From Chara braunii (taxonomy: Eukaryota; Streptophyta; Charophyceae; Charales; Characeae): a stretch of 22,061 nucleotides of DNA. The DNA lies in assembly GCA_003427395.1 (NCBI GenBank), contig BFEA01000654.1, positions 147,718 to 169,778 of the forward strand, in the 5' to 3' direction. This document shows positions 1-9,087 of this stretch, piece after piece. The position numbers were made by a program, and so were the translations under genes. Within the stretch, counting starts at the first letter, position 1; each line of letters opens with the position of its first letter. Under the pieces are notes generated by a model. That model had not been told where the DNA came from and made no database searches. It worked only from the letters and a program-made list of their open reading frames with translations.

Positions 1-270
1 CCGTTTTTGAAGTTTTAATGTTTTTTGTTTTGCTAGGGGGTAGGGGAGCCCCACCCGACTCAAAACCCGCTCCCCGCCCCCCAAACCCCCTCCCCGATCG
101 GTCGCGGCCTTTGCCGGAAGTTCGTGACCGGAGCGGCCATGACCGGAGGGGTCCCGACCACGGCCGGCAGTCGCGGCCATGCCCGAACACGGCCACGGCA
201 GAGGGGATACATAGCGTGTACGTTATCGAGTCGACCCCTGTGTGTTTGAACATGTGACCTGTGTTTTGGT
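1..270. repeat. G+C-rich repeat end at left window edge
   Basis: A strongly G+C-rich stretch with runs of C and G follows a T-rich leader (TTTTTTGTTTTGCTAGGGGG). Short words such as GGGGAGCCCCAC and CTCCCCG resemble, in inverted orientation, the last 130 bases of the window. Open frames here are composition artefacts without recognisable domains. I infer a copy of a dispersed repeat, class unknown. Confidence 0.4.
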
Positions 271-355
271 AGTTGACTGTCGCCTGTCGTAGGTCTGTGT
301 AGTTGTAGGGGTTCGATTTGTAGGTTTGTCGAGTAGGGGTCAAAGTTGTGTAGAG

Positions 356-448
356 GTCGTATCTGTAGCAATTTTGAAAGGTTACGGTCGTAGCTGCTAC
401 AGTCCTGAAAGGTCAAGGTCATAGCTGCTACGGTCCTGAAAGGCCAAG
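356..448. repeat. 31-bp tandem repeat, three units
   Basis: Three consecutive 31-bp units start at 356, 387 and 418. Units 2 and 3 are close copies (GTCGTAGCTGCTAC then GTCATAGCTGCTAC, each followed by a GTCCTGAAAGG-type tail). Unit 1 is more diverged. Similar but weaker words upstream at 300-350 suggest an older, longer array. Confidence 0.75.
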
Positions 449-1120
449 TCCACAGACTTCCGGAAGGTCTGGAAGTGGCCTTGAGAGTTTTTCTCACGTT
501 ACTCACAGTAGTCCAAAGGCAAGTGGGCAAGTGGTGAATCCAACTTCGCTTAGTCAGCGGTAACCCAGTCCCATTCTCACTTTGTACAGCCAGCAAGTAC
601 CATGAGGGACTGTATGCACCATGGGCCCAGTGGAAAAGGGCAGACCAGCGACTTATAAAAGTATAAATCAAGAGGCAGCGTCCAACCATGGATTCATTCA
701 TGTGTGAGCCATGCGCAAGCGCTGCCATAGCGTTTTGTGCGAGGTGGTTTGCATATGTCCAAGGTCGAAGTGGGCTGAAGGGAGATAGAGTATCCATATC
801 CAGTAGAGGTTAGGCTGCCAAACCCGCTGTAGCCAAAGATAGATTTCAGAGTGTGTGTATGATACAAAGTTATATGTGTGGGATATCCAGGGAGATCCAA
901 AGACGAGTGTATCTGAACAGTTGTGTGAAGACAGTGTCAGACAGAGGATGTGTGAGCGTTTAGGTGCCATAGCCAGTTGGAAGGGAGTTTGTATCCCAAT
1001 TGTGTTCTCGACTTGAATATCGTTGAGCTTTGTGTGGGCACACAGCGCCAACGTGAATTGACAATTGTTTGCGTGTATGTGAAGTAAACAAGGATGCGAG
1101 TCTGATTGCAGTGGTATCAA
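449..1120. other. No recognisable gene
   Basis: Unique-looking sequence of mixed composition. The longest minus-strand frames here lack domain signatures and codon structure. I see no RNA gene or clear repeat. Confidence 0.5.
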
Positions 1121-1122
1121 AA

Positions 1123-1139
1123 GGGGGGGGGGGGGGGGG
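1123..1139. repeat. Poly(G) tract, 17 G
   Basis: Uninterrupted run of 17 G on the + strand, flanked by AAAA and AACC. Such tracts are prone to length error in sequencing and can form quadruplex structures. Confidence 0.9.
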
Positions 1140-1262
1140 AACCAACGCATACTTTTGGACCGCAATCGCTTATTTCAAGTCGGCACGTGTTTTTTTGTCG
1201 ACGCAATTTTTTTCCCTCTTTCGGGTTTCAAAACATGTGGCGTCCACCGCTATTTTCTAAGA

Positions 1263-1440
1263 TAAAAATAAAATATGGCAGTGTATGTTTCAATGTTCTA
1301 GCTGAAGATTCATTCCGATTTTGCTTATTCAACACACACGCACAAAATTATATTGCCAGACTTCACAAAATGAGCGAAAAGGAATTGAATCTTCCCCTAG
1401 AACATGGAAGATTCCACTACCACAACGTGGAATGCCATTA
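1263..1440. mobile_element. Foldback copy of the GAAGATTCA hairpin family
   Basis: The core at 1292-1327 (ATGTTCTAGCTGAAGATTCA) recurs in inverted orientation at 1366-1409, where the reverse complement reads ATGTTCTAGGGGAAGATTCA. The two face each other as arms of a small foldback. The same core occurs at 11760-11840 and, in inverted orientation, at 11525-11570, and again at 19830-19880 and 20490-20530. No coding capacity is present, so I infer a short non-autonomous element. Confidence 0.55.
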
Positions 1441-3035
1441 CTTTACGGTTAAGATTGATGTCCCAAACACCTTTTTGAGGTTATTTCTCATGCCCAATTG
1501 GACGAAAAGAAAAATTTGTACGACTGTGTTTGAAAATATCAATTCCGTAGGTGTTGTACTCTTTTGTATCTACAAAAAAAAATAAAAAAACATTGTCGCC
1601 AGTACGGTGCATGAGTAGGTGGGGCGCTGCTCGCCATGCGGTGTATCGGACGATACGGCGGACGGTGGAGTTGCAAGTATGATTCAAAGTGAATTTCTTC
1701 TCGAAAACATATAGTAGAAGAGATAATGGTGATCAAAGTTAAATCTGGTCAAGCTAAGACCTGGCAAAAAAAAATGGGCATTGGTGGCAGTTTGTTTGGA
1801 TGAAAGTGTATCAAAGAAAAAAAGCGAATGTTAATTAACCTACGTAAATTATCTAGAAAGGAAAGAATCCATAATTACGTATTATTGTTCGCACAACCAT
1901 AATTATTGGTACCTAGGTATTATGGAAGGAAAGGAATAAAGTGAGATTCAAAAAAATGAATTATCGCGAAGGAAATTAAAAACTAGTTTTTTTTTAATTA
2001 TTTAAGAAACACCGTTCATGTTTATCAGCACAAGGGCAGATATAATAAGCAATTGAGATTGAAAACGTTCAAGAAACAGTGGGCAACAAACCAATGTTGG
2101 CCAATACAAGATCCGAAAGGGTGTTTGATATTTTCTTACAATATTGGAAGCGAAAACAATTTGCGCTACTAAACCGGATTAGAACACAGTACATATTGCA
2201 CATTTCATATGTTTTATAAATATTTCCTTCTCTTGACCTATTGAACCGGATCTCCACATTTTGTAAATACTACCTTAGGTCCTCGATTGTACAAAACTCT
2301 GGAAATAAAACATAGACGGTAGATATAAGGTAGGACTGAATATCTTATCAGCGTATGAGTAGCATACACTCATCATAGAATCCTCGCATCAAACTTTTAA
2401 ATAGATGGGACGTTGGACCCAAGTTCCGACAGTAATAATTGTTTATTATATTTTGCTTGTTCAATAAGAGATAACAAGCGCGGTTTTCAACAGGGTCTTT
2501 GTACCCAAAATTCTTGATTTTTGAGTTTCAATATTAAGGTTATAGACGACGGACCGTGTTTCCAACTAAGACCAGGTTGGGTAAGGACCGCAGATATATT
2601 CCGGGTAGACTGTGAGGACTCTTACCTCTATTCTTTTCTTAATAAAAGTAACTAAAAAATAAAAAATAAAAATAGTTGTTTAAAAAAAAAACGGTGAACG
2701 TGAGAGAAGTTCGAGAGGAATATAACAGGGTTTTGAAATGCGTATGACGACACTCAACCAAGCGGCGTAACATTGTGGATTAAAGTTGTTGGCACCAGGC
2801 TAAAGGCATTCACCCATAACTATAACCACCATTCCTATCTTGTACCTGATGGCCCACGGCGGACACGTTCATTCTCGTACGGACATGGAGTTACGTCAAC
2901 ATATCCTTTGTATTTCAACTGAGTAAGGGTCTACAATGCCGTGAGGATGGATATTTGATTCGGTCTAGCATGCCCTCTTTCAACGATACATGGATACAAA
3001 ACCATGGCGCTTGACGTGCCGCTTGTCTCAAATAG
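1441..3035. other. A+T-rich stretch without recognised gene
   Basis: Mostly A+T-rich with short poly-A and poly-T runs and stop codons in all frames. A short open stretch near 2796-2915 (+) includes FSYGHGVTSTYPLYFN and may be an outlying part of the RT relic downstream, but I recognise no motif in it. Confidence 0.45.
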
Positions 3036-3581
3036 AATGTGATGTTAGAAAACGAGGTTATTATCGCCTTAGGAAAGGTATGGTGTAAACACAAGAGTGT
3101 CAGGAACTGTATCTATGCTATTTCTATAGCTTTTGGCGTAATTCCAAGTTAGAGGAAGTAACGTGTTATTGTCAGCACTGTAATTGTGCTCTTCCCCATG
3201 TTAATGATCATGTTTTATTTCGTTTCAATGGTCTGAGTTTTTTTTGCTGCATGGATGACGAATGCGAAAAACCTGCTTTGACCCACAATATCTTTCTATG
3301 CTGGGAATCTGCATTCTCAATTATTGTCAGCCTTTTTGTCCTACCCATCATTAACTTCTGTGGATCCTGGTCTCCTATCCAGCTAACTTCTGAAAACTTG
3401 ATTCTTGGATTTTAATTGTTGCTACTCTGCATCTGTTGTTAGTGAAGATTATATTGCTCTCTTCCTCCCGATTCTTCAAAATCCTGTGTGCAGTCCAATA
3501 GACCACAATATGAGACACACGTTTGTTTGTTGTTCGCTGGTTTACGAGGACGGGATGAGGAAATAGTTCTTTGAAAATCCG
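3036..3581 (+). pseudogene. N-terminal relic blocks of the RT element
   Basis: Three open stretches in different frames. 3036-3149 includes LGKVWCKHKSVRNCIYAISI. 3170-3412 is Cys-rich, with CQHCNC and later CCMDDECEKPALT. 3432-3563 ends EDGMRK, then a stop, then FFENPAT running into the element end at 3582. The Cys spacing could be a zinc-binding region, but I do not recognise a named domain. Placement directly upstream of the RT blocks, and interruption by the same element, support membership of the same dead gene. They could instead be chance open frames, which is why confidence is moderate. Confidence 0.45.
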
Positions 3582-3918
3582 GCAACGGAAATTTTTTTCA
3601 TAATTAAATAATCATTTTATAATAAAATTATAATCAAAATTTCAAATTTTCATTCCATCTTAAAAACTGGCAATCCAATTTTAAAACTTTTCATCTTACT
3701 TGCAAACTTTCGTTCCAAGAATAGGATATCCCTTCTTATTTGGACTGCATGCTAGAGATGGAATGAAAGTCAGAAAAAGTTTATGAAATATTTTAATTGG
3801 ATTGTCATTTTAAGTAAGGATTTTCAGTCATAAATAGGTTAATTCAATCTAAATTAGAAGATATTTGTTGTAAAAGAGTGAAAATTTAATTAAAGCATTT
3901 CATAAACTCGTCTAGACT

Positions 3919-4827
3919 AAACATAGGATTCGAGAAAACCCAACAAAAAAAATGTTAAGTTTAAACGAAATTTATTAAAGATTATAAAAGTACAATATTT
4001 AAGTTTCCTGCAGGAGAAAGATTTCACATGAAGTAAAACAACCACAATAGAAAGGTACTTTTTGACAACCACTAGAAGTGGCGAGGAAAAGCGCACGATT
4101 TTTCACAGAAAATCACTACCAATTGAATCACAGCTTAGTAAGGAATTGAAATATGCATTTTTTTTTATTATCTCAAAAGATTGCAGGTACCGTCATATAA
4201 GTCGTGCAGCACGCCGAACATGTAAGGGGGTTTCAAGAACAAACTAATATGTTATCTTGCTTGCAACTACGTTCGCTCAAACATGTTCTCTTTTTGGTGG
4301 GGAAATATTTTTTTTTTCAAATGAATTTTTTACTTTTTTTAAGGGTTTTTTTTTTTTTTTACTTGATTTTGACTAAGAATTTGAAGGTGCCTCCTAGGCA
4401 AAAGTTGTTTGTTTTATTATTTTACATAACATATCATTTTTTGACAAGGATTTTAATACTAACTTGAAAATTGCCATATTGGCCAATATGTGTTAAGAAC
4501 GGCGTATAGTCCTATATACAAGTATTCACTAGAACTGAGTTTTTTACAACTTTCGATTTTGCCTTGCAGTTGTTTTATCGAAGCTTTGTTTTTTCTCGGT
4601 CTGTTAAAAATGATTTATAATCCTATAACAGGATCTTTGCTGTAAATGATTTTCTTGGACATTTTGCGGATCATTTTACTTTTTGCTTAGTTTTTGGCAT
4701 CGCTTCTCGAGTAAAGGTTCAAAACGCTGTTTTTTTAAATTAGATAAAGTTGTTTGACTTTTAGTATTTTACTCTATACAAAATGTTGGGTTTTGTCGTG
4801 TTGTTGGGTTTTCAGGAATCCTATGTT
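3919..4827. mobile_element. Nested TIR element, 909 bp, ACT target duplication
   Basis: Left end AAACATAGGATTCGAGAAAA and right end, reverse-complemented, AACATAGGATTCCTGAAAA form inverted repeats that continue into CCCAACA. ACT occurs at 3916-3918 and again at 4828-4830. Other copies of the host palindrome have a single ACT at that point, so this is a 3-bp target duplication seen directly. No transposase is encoded, so it is a non-autonomous DNA transposon. The 3-bp duplication is compatible with PIF/Harbinger or CACTA-type enzymes, but the ends are not a canonical CACTA. It contains one GGCAAAAGTTGTT module at 4393-4433. Confidence 0.75.
4393..4433. repeat. CTAGGCAAAAGTTGTT / CATAACATA module
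   Basis: The module CTAGGCAAAAGTTGTT followed about 20 bases later by CATAACATA also occurs at 9419-9460, 10019-10050 (second half) and 10421-10462. This copy lies inside the 909-bp TIR element and lacks the neighbouring TCCGGA cluster. Confidence 0.6.
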
Positions 4828-5018
4828 ACTTTCATTCCATCTTGAACAAATAGATGTAGTTGAAAGGGAAAATGCATATTTAGAAAAAAACTTATCATAT
4901 AAAACTGGAAATTTTAGAATTGGACGAGCATTGGAATGATAATTTATGAATATGAAGGAAATTTTTTTTATGAATGTTTTTTCAACTTTCATTTCTTGTG
5001 GGAATTTTTCTCTTGTGC

Positions 5019-5305
5019 CTTTGAGTTACATTCTGAGAACACCAAGGAGAATGACGTTTTGAAGAAATGTTTTTTCAACTATGAGGGTGCTGGTCTACAA
5101 AATGTCAGTAGATGGAAGAAAGGTGGGACTATTGGAAGGGCTTATTGCCTGCCCAAACACAAAGACATTACGCGTTGGAGACCTATTCGTTCATCGTTCC
5201 CTTGTGTTCTGCGTCTGAAGGGAGAATCATCTGTCGTGTTGTGAATGGTCTTCTTTGGAACCTTCTTGCTCACTTGAATCTTAATCTTCGTAGTGCCAAT
5301 GGGCT
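5019..5305 (+). pseudogene. RT relic block with LPKHKD...RPI motif
   Basis: Frame 1 reads NYEGAGLQNVSRWKKGG, then IGRAYCLPKHKDITRWRPI, the pattern of RT motif 2 (LPK.K....RPI). The frame is then lost, and another frame carries RIICRVVNGLLWNLLAHLNL and SANGL, resembling the region between motif 2 and the first catalytic motif. At least one frameshift lies near 5190. The block is bounded by ends of palindromic copies 1 and 2 (5018 and 5306). Confidence 0.7.
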
Positions 5306-5810
5306 GCAACAAAAAAAATCCCATTAGATGAAAATTAAAAAAAAAAATCAATAAAAAAAAAAGAATCTTTCATATTTATAGATTATAATTTCAATGTTCA
5401 TCAAATTCTAAAATTTTCAGGTTTATTTGACAAGTTGAGTTTCCCCTTCCAACTACATTTATTTGTTCAAGATGGAATGGAAGTCAGGACGAGTTTATGA
5501 AAATTTTTAATTCAACTTTAATTCTATTATAACAAATATCTTCTAATTTGGATTGGATTAGCTTATTTATGATTGAAAATCCTTACTTAGAATGACAGTC
5601 AAATTAAAATATTTCATGAACTCATACAGACTTTCATTTCATCTCTAGCATGCAGTTCAAATAAGAAGGATTCTTGGAAGAAACGTTTTCAAGTAAGACG
5701 AAAAATTTTAAAATTGGAATGACATTTTTTAAGATAGAATGAAAATTTAAAATTTAGAATGTAATTTTATTATAAAATGATTATTTAATTCTGAAAATTT
5801 TTTGTGTTGC
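5306..5810 (+). mobile_element. Palindromic A+T-rich element, copy 2
   Basis: Starts GCAACAAAAAAAATCCCA and ends TTTTTTGTGTTGC. The end reverse-complemented is GCAACACAAAAAATTTTCAG, giving a TIR of about 14 bases. GCT flanks both sides (5303-5305 and 5811-5813), a possible 3-bp target duplication. Internally, arms around GATGGAATGGAAGTCAGGACGAG and its complement near 5600-5645 form a long inverted repeat, so a transcript would fold back. No protein is encoded. Confidence 0.75.
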
Positions 5811-5991
5811 GCTTGACCGTGTCCGGGGTGTTAACAAAGGGTTGATTGATGATGACATATTGTTGGGAGCCTTATTCACGATTAAGGAGTTGTTTTCTAA
5901 CCTCGAACATCCCTCGATTGTGCAGGTTGTTTCTTGGGTAGTTGACTTCTGGGTTAATAAAGGTGTTAGGGTTGTAGATGTCAAGAAGCAA
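5806..5991 (+). pseudogene. RT relic block, first catalytic motif region
   Basis: One open frame reads VALDRVRGVNKGLIDDDILL followed by FTIKELFSNLEHPSIVQVV and VDFWVNKGVRVV. FTIKELFSNL occupies the position of RT motif A, normally F-D-I-K-x-M-F. Here the expected catalytic Asp is Thr, a disabling change if the alignment is right. The block sits exactly between palindromic copies 2 and 3. Its frame is open throughout, showing modest decay. Confidence 0.7.
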
Positions 5992-6512
5992 GCAAAAGAA
6001 AAATTCCCACGAGAAATGGAACTTGAAAAAAAAATCCATAAAAAAAAAATCTTCATATTTATAAATTATCATTCCAATGTTCGTCCAATTCTAAAATTTT
6101 CAATTTAACTTGACAAGTTTCCGTCTAAATATTAGCTTTTTCTTACAACTACATCTATTTGTTTAAGATGGAATGAAAGTCGGGACGAGTTTATGAAATG
6201 TTTTAATTAGACTTTCATTCTACTACAACAAATATCTTCTAATTTACATTGAATTAACCTATTTATGACTGAAAATCCTTACTTAAAATGACAGTTCAAT
6301 TAAAATATTTCATGAACTCATCAACACTTTCATTCCATCTCGAACATGCAGTTCTAATAAGAAGGGATACCCCATTCTTGGAAGGAAAGTTTTCAAGTAA
6401 GACGAAAAATTTTAAAATTGGAATGACATTTTTAAAGATAAAATAAAATTTTGAATTTGGAATGTAATTTTACTCTTTAATAATTATTTAATTCTGAAAA
6501 AAAAATATGTTG
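5992..6512 (+). mobile_element. Palindromic A+T-rich element, copy 3
   Basis: The body matches copies 2 and 4 closely, from AAATTCCCACGAGAAATGG through GATTATTTAATTCTG-type sequence at the right. The ends are more diverged (left AGCAAAAGAAAAATTCCC, right complement TCAACATATTTTTTTTTCAG). The boundary is approximate to about 5 bases. It also carries the internal arms around AAGATGGAATGAAAGTC. Confidence 0.7.
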
Positions 6513-6514
6513 AG

Positions 6515-6797
6515 GGAGGGGTGTTAAGTTGCTCAAAGATAAATGCGAAGAGGGTTGGCGAAAAGTCTCCTTCTCATTGATCATCGGGTTCATCTCATTT
6601 GAGCTTGGGTATACGTTTGCCTATGCTTCTGGAACATTGTTACGACAGACGGTTGGTATCCCAATGGCAAGTCATCTAGTCCTGTCCTAGCCCGTCTTTT
6701 GTGTGCCTATAACGGGTTCGTGTTTTTGTCAAGTCGGAGCATCGATAGGAAGTATTTTCGAGGTTTCAAACTGGATGATGATGTGTCAGTCTTTTCT
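6515..6797 (+). pseudogene. RT relic block with GIPMG and DD motifs
   Basis: The frame from 6527 reads KLLKDKCEEGWRKVSFSLII, then ISFELGYTFAYASGTLLRQ and TVGIPM. One base is missing after ATGG, and the next frame continues GKSSSPVLARLLCAYNGF, then RKYFRGFKLDDDVSVFSAT. GIPMG followed by SP is the RT motif B region. LDDDVS stands where the catalytic Y-x-D-D of motif C is expected. The order and spacing are those of an RT palm domain. Copy 4 of the palindromic element starts immediately after FSAT. Confidence 0.75.
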
Positions 6798-7320
6798 GCA
6801 ACAGAAAAATTCCCATGAGAAATGAAAGTCGAAAAAATATTTTATAAAAAAAAATCCTTCATATTTATAAATTATTATTCCAATGTTTGTTCCATTCTAA
6901 AATTTCCAATTTAATTTGATAAGTTTCCATCTAAATATGAGTTTTTCCTTCCAACTACATCCATTTGTTTAAGATGGAATGAAAGTCTGGACGAGTTTAT
7001 GAAAATTTTTAATTAGATTTTAATTCTACTACAACAAATATCGTCTAATTTAGATTGGATTAACCTATTTATGACTGAAAATCCTTACTTAGAATGTAAG
7101 TTCAATTAAAATATTTCATGAACTCATCCAGACTTTCATTCCATCTCTAGCATGCAGTTCAAATAAGAAGGGATACCTCATTCTTGGAAGAAAAATTTTC
7201 AAGTAAGACGAACAATTTTGAAATTGGAATGACATTTTTTTAGATGGAATGAAAATTTAAAATTTAGAATGTAATTTTACTCTAGAATGATTATTTAATT
7301 CTGGAAAATTTTTGTGTTGT
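6798..7320 (+). mobile_element. Palindromic A+T-rich element, copy 4
   Basis: Cleanest copy: left GCAACAGAAAAATTCCCATG, right end TTTTTGTGTTGT (complement ACAACACAAAAATTTTCCAG). Inner arms near 6972-7020 (AAGATGGAATGAAAGTCTGG) and 7105-7150 (its complement, with AACTCATCCAGACTTTC) give an inverted repeat of about 45 bp around an A+T-rich centre. It lies between RT motif C and the post-palm block. Confidence 0.75.
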
Positions 7321-7800
7321 GTGACACTGTTCAAAATAAACGAAAAAGGTGGTCGAAGGAGAGTCCACTTGCTGATCAAAACTTTCAATAAATGTTATGA
7401 CAGTAATATGGTATTAGAAAGAACAAGCGAGGGCAACTGCAAGGACTATTAGGGATGAGTACTCAGGGTCGACGAACTTCAAGGAAGAACTGGGGTACTG
7501 AGCCTTCCTATGATTAAGAATCAAATGATGGATGTTAACGGCAAACTTTTCTTTAAGAACATGCACAATTACTCTTCCTTCTCAGATCGTCAATAAAAAC
7601 TGGTTGTCATATCTTTCTTTCTACATCGGGTAAAAATATACTCTTCCCTTGAAGGGATGGTCTTTCCTATGCTGTTTGTTTTGAAATCTCAGCTCTAGAG
7701 AAGAGTATACCCTGATGAGTTTTTTGATAATTCGCTGGTTAATTGTTGTGGGAAGTTCGGGCGTATTTGGAAGAATGGCTACCTGTGCTGACTAATTGGG
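7321..7800 (+). pseudogene. RT relic, C-terminal block
   Basis: Frames with stops include KCYDSNMVLERTSEGNCKDY at about 7390-7450, then DVNGKLFFKNMHNYSSFSDR at about 7535-7595, and more open stretches to about 7770 (PDEFFDNSLVNCCGKFGRIW). I read this as the thumb region or beyond of the same RT. It is too decayed to define an endonuclease domain. Confidence 0.5.
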
Positions 7801-7924
7801 GTCGGTTTTTGGTAAAGTAAGAGGTCCTGATGTACCCTCGCAGTAGGGGATATTTTCACAATGTTGTATGAAACTGGTTGTTTAGGGGGGGTATCTGGTT
7901 GTTTTTTATCCTTTGTTGGAATTT

Positions 7925-8438
7925 GTCCCCCGTACGTGGTGTCGTATGCCGATCTTCGTTATTTGTGCAGTACGAGTGAAGTGACGTTTTTTTGGTAGAG
8001 CTTCGAGCTTGGGACTATAGTTTGGTATCAGGCTCTTTATGTTCGGTAGTGCCTCTGTTTCTGATACTCTTATAAGTTTTTCCTGCATAGTTCTGCGTTT
8101 TTGCGTCCTGTACGTCAAAACTGTTGAAAGTTTGATATTGGCGTTTTCCTAGGGTTTCGGATTGACCCCTTGTCGGTCTCCGTCCCCCGTACGCTGTGTC
8201 GTGTGTTACTCTTCAGTTGCTGGTGCATTACGGGTGAAGCGACATTTTTTTGGTAGAGCTTTGAGCCTAGGCCTTCAGTTTGGTACCAGGCTCTTTCTGT
8301 TCGGTTGTGACTCTGGGTTCGGTACTTTGATAAGTTGTTCCTGAATAATTATGCGTTTTTGTGTCCGGTACGTCCAAAATGTTGAAAATTTGTTATCGGC
8401 GTTTTCCTTGGGTTTCACGTTGCCTAGGTGTTCTGTGG
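7925..8438. repeat. 257-bp tandem repeat, two units
   Basis: Unit 1 (7925-8181) and unit 2 (8182-8438) both start GTCCCCCGTACG and share words such as TTTTTTTGGTAGAGCTT, CAGGCTCTTT and GGCGTTTTCCT in the same order. Identity appears around 80-85 percent. They directly follow the RT relic on its coding strand and may be its 3' untranslated tail; some retroelements end in such repeats. Confidence 0.8.
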
Positions 8439-8757
8439 GTTTTCATCGCCCGTTCTCTTGTAGGATGCAGTGATTTCTGTTTTTTTTTAATATGTATGAG
8501 TTGATGAGGTAACCGCGCAACCGATGCTTTAAAGTGGTTTTGGTTTCGGATATAAGTCTGTGTTTACGATGTCCGTCGCACCGACTTCAGGCCCCTAACA
8601 ATCCTGGTCAGCGGCCATGTGAAACCGATAGTATCATTCACCAGACACGAACTTGGTTCCTCGCCATCATTGTGTTTCATGTTTTATCTTTAATCAAGTC
8701 GTGTTTGGGACATGGTGTCTGTCTACTTTGTTATTTCCTCCCTATTCCTTTTCTCCG

Positions 8758-8790
<33 letters not shown>

Positions 8791-8946
8791 CCTTCTCCTT
8801 CGTCTACTTACTCTGGCTTCTCACTACGATAAGTGTTGGTGTGGTGTTTGAAGCATCATTATGGTCCGTATGTTAAATACTTGACTTATCTGCGGTGAGG
8901 GGGGACAAGGACCATGTCCTCCGGGCAAATCAGTTCGCACAAACCC
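8439..8946. other. No gene seen; CT microsatellite inside
   Basis: Mixed-composition sequence with a (CT)n tract at about 8757-8800. The 105-codon + strand frame across the tract derives its Leu/Ser run from the repeat and shows no domain. It could be further 3' tail of the RT element. Confidence 0.5.
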
Positions 8947-9080
8947 TTTTTTTTTTTTTTTTTTTTTGAGTCCAGGGTGTTGTAGAGGCCAGTTACTAGG
9001 CTCACATTGATCGAGGAAAGTGGTCAGCCATGGTTACCCTGAAGAGACAAGGCCGAAGGGATGAGGCCGAACCTAGGGCC
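8947..9080 (-). mobile_element. SINE-like 3' end with A-tail (minus strand)
   Basis: A run of 21 T (8947-8967) is followed by GAGTCCAGGGTGTTGTAGAGG. Read on the minus strand this is CCTCTACAACA...CTGGACTC followed by an A tail. The same arrangement, CCTCTACAACAACCTGGTCTC followed by A-rich sequence, occurs at 16000-16045 (-). Two independent copies ending in A-rich tails suggest a retroposed family. The 5' end is not resolved. Confidence 0.5.
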
Positions 9081-9087
9081 ATTTAGA

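Larger units (their letters stand above)
3582..5018 (-). mobile_element. Palindromic A+T-rich element, copy 1 (inverted, interrupted)
   Basis: Reverse-oriented copy of the roughly 500-bp element found at 5306, 5992 and 6798. It begins GCAACGGAAATTTTTTTCA, the complement of the other copies' right end, and ends GGGAATTTTTCTCTTGTGC, the complement of their left end. Body words GGACTGCATGCTAGAG and CTTTCATTCCATCT match the other copies in inverted orientation. It is split at 3918/4828 by a separate TIR element, and the two halves read on from each other once that insert is ignored. Confidence 0.75.
3036..7800 (+). pseudogene. Dead reverse-transcriptase retroelement, split by four insertions
   Basis: Coding-like blocks in several frames line up in the order expected of one RT protein. 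They comprise short upstream blocks (3036-3581), an LPKHKD...RPI block (5019-5305), an FTIKELFSNL block (5806-5991), a VGIPM / GKSSSPVLA block ending in LDDDVSVFSA (6515-6797), and a CYDSNMVLERTSEG block (7321-7800). Between them lie four copies of one palindromic A+T-rich element. Within blocks there are stops and frameshifts, for example a one-base loss at the GIPMG motif near 6663. The LPK.HK..RPI and GIPMG...SP signatures recall Penelope-like and some non-LTR RTs. I cannot assign the clade with confidence. The element is inactive. Confidence 0.75.

Noticed and set aside
356-448. CRISPR-like array
   Set aside because: Units are contiguous without unique spacers, and the context is eukaryotic.
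60-797. 245-codon minus-strand frame
   Set aside because: It covers a G+C-rich repeat and a 31-bp tandem array. There are no motifs and its composition follows the repeats.
4698-4712. ATCGCTTCTCGAG, resembling the start of U2 snRNA
   Set aside because: Only about 12 bases match, with no branch-site region or Sm site following.
3582-7320. The palindromic copies as spliceosomal introns
   Set aside because: Element ends are not GT/AG, one copy is inverted, and the host frame is already broken by stops and frameshifts.
7708-7735. CTGATGAG on the + strand as a second hammerhead
   Set aside because: No stem II pairing and no GAAA at the required distance.
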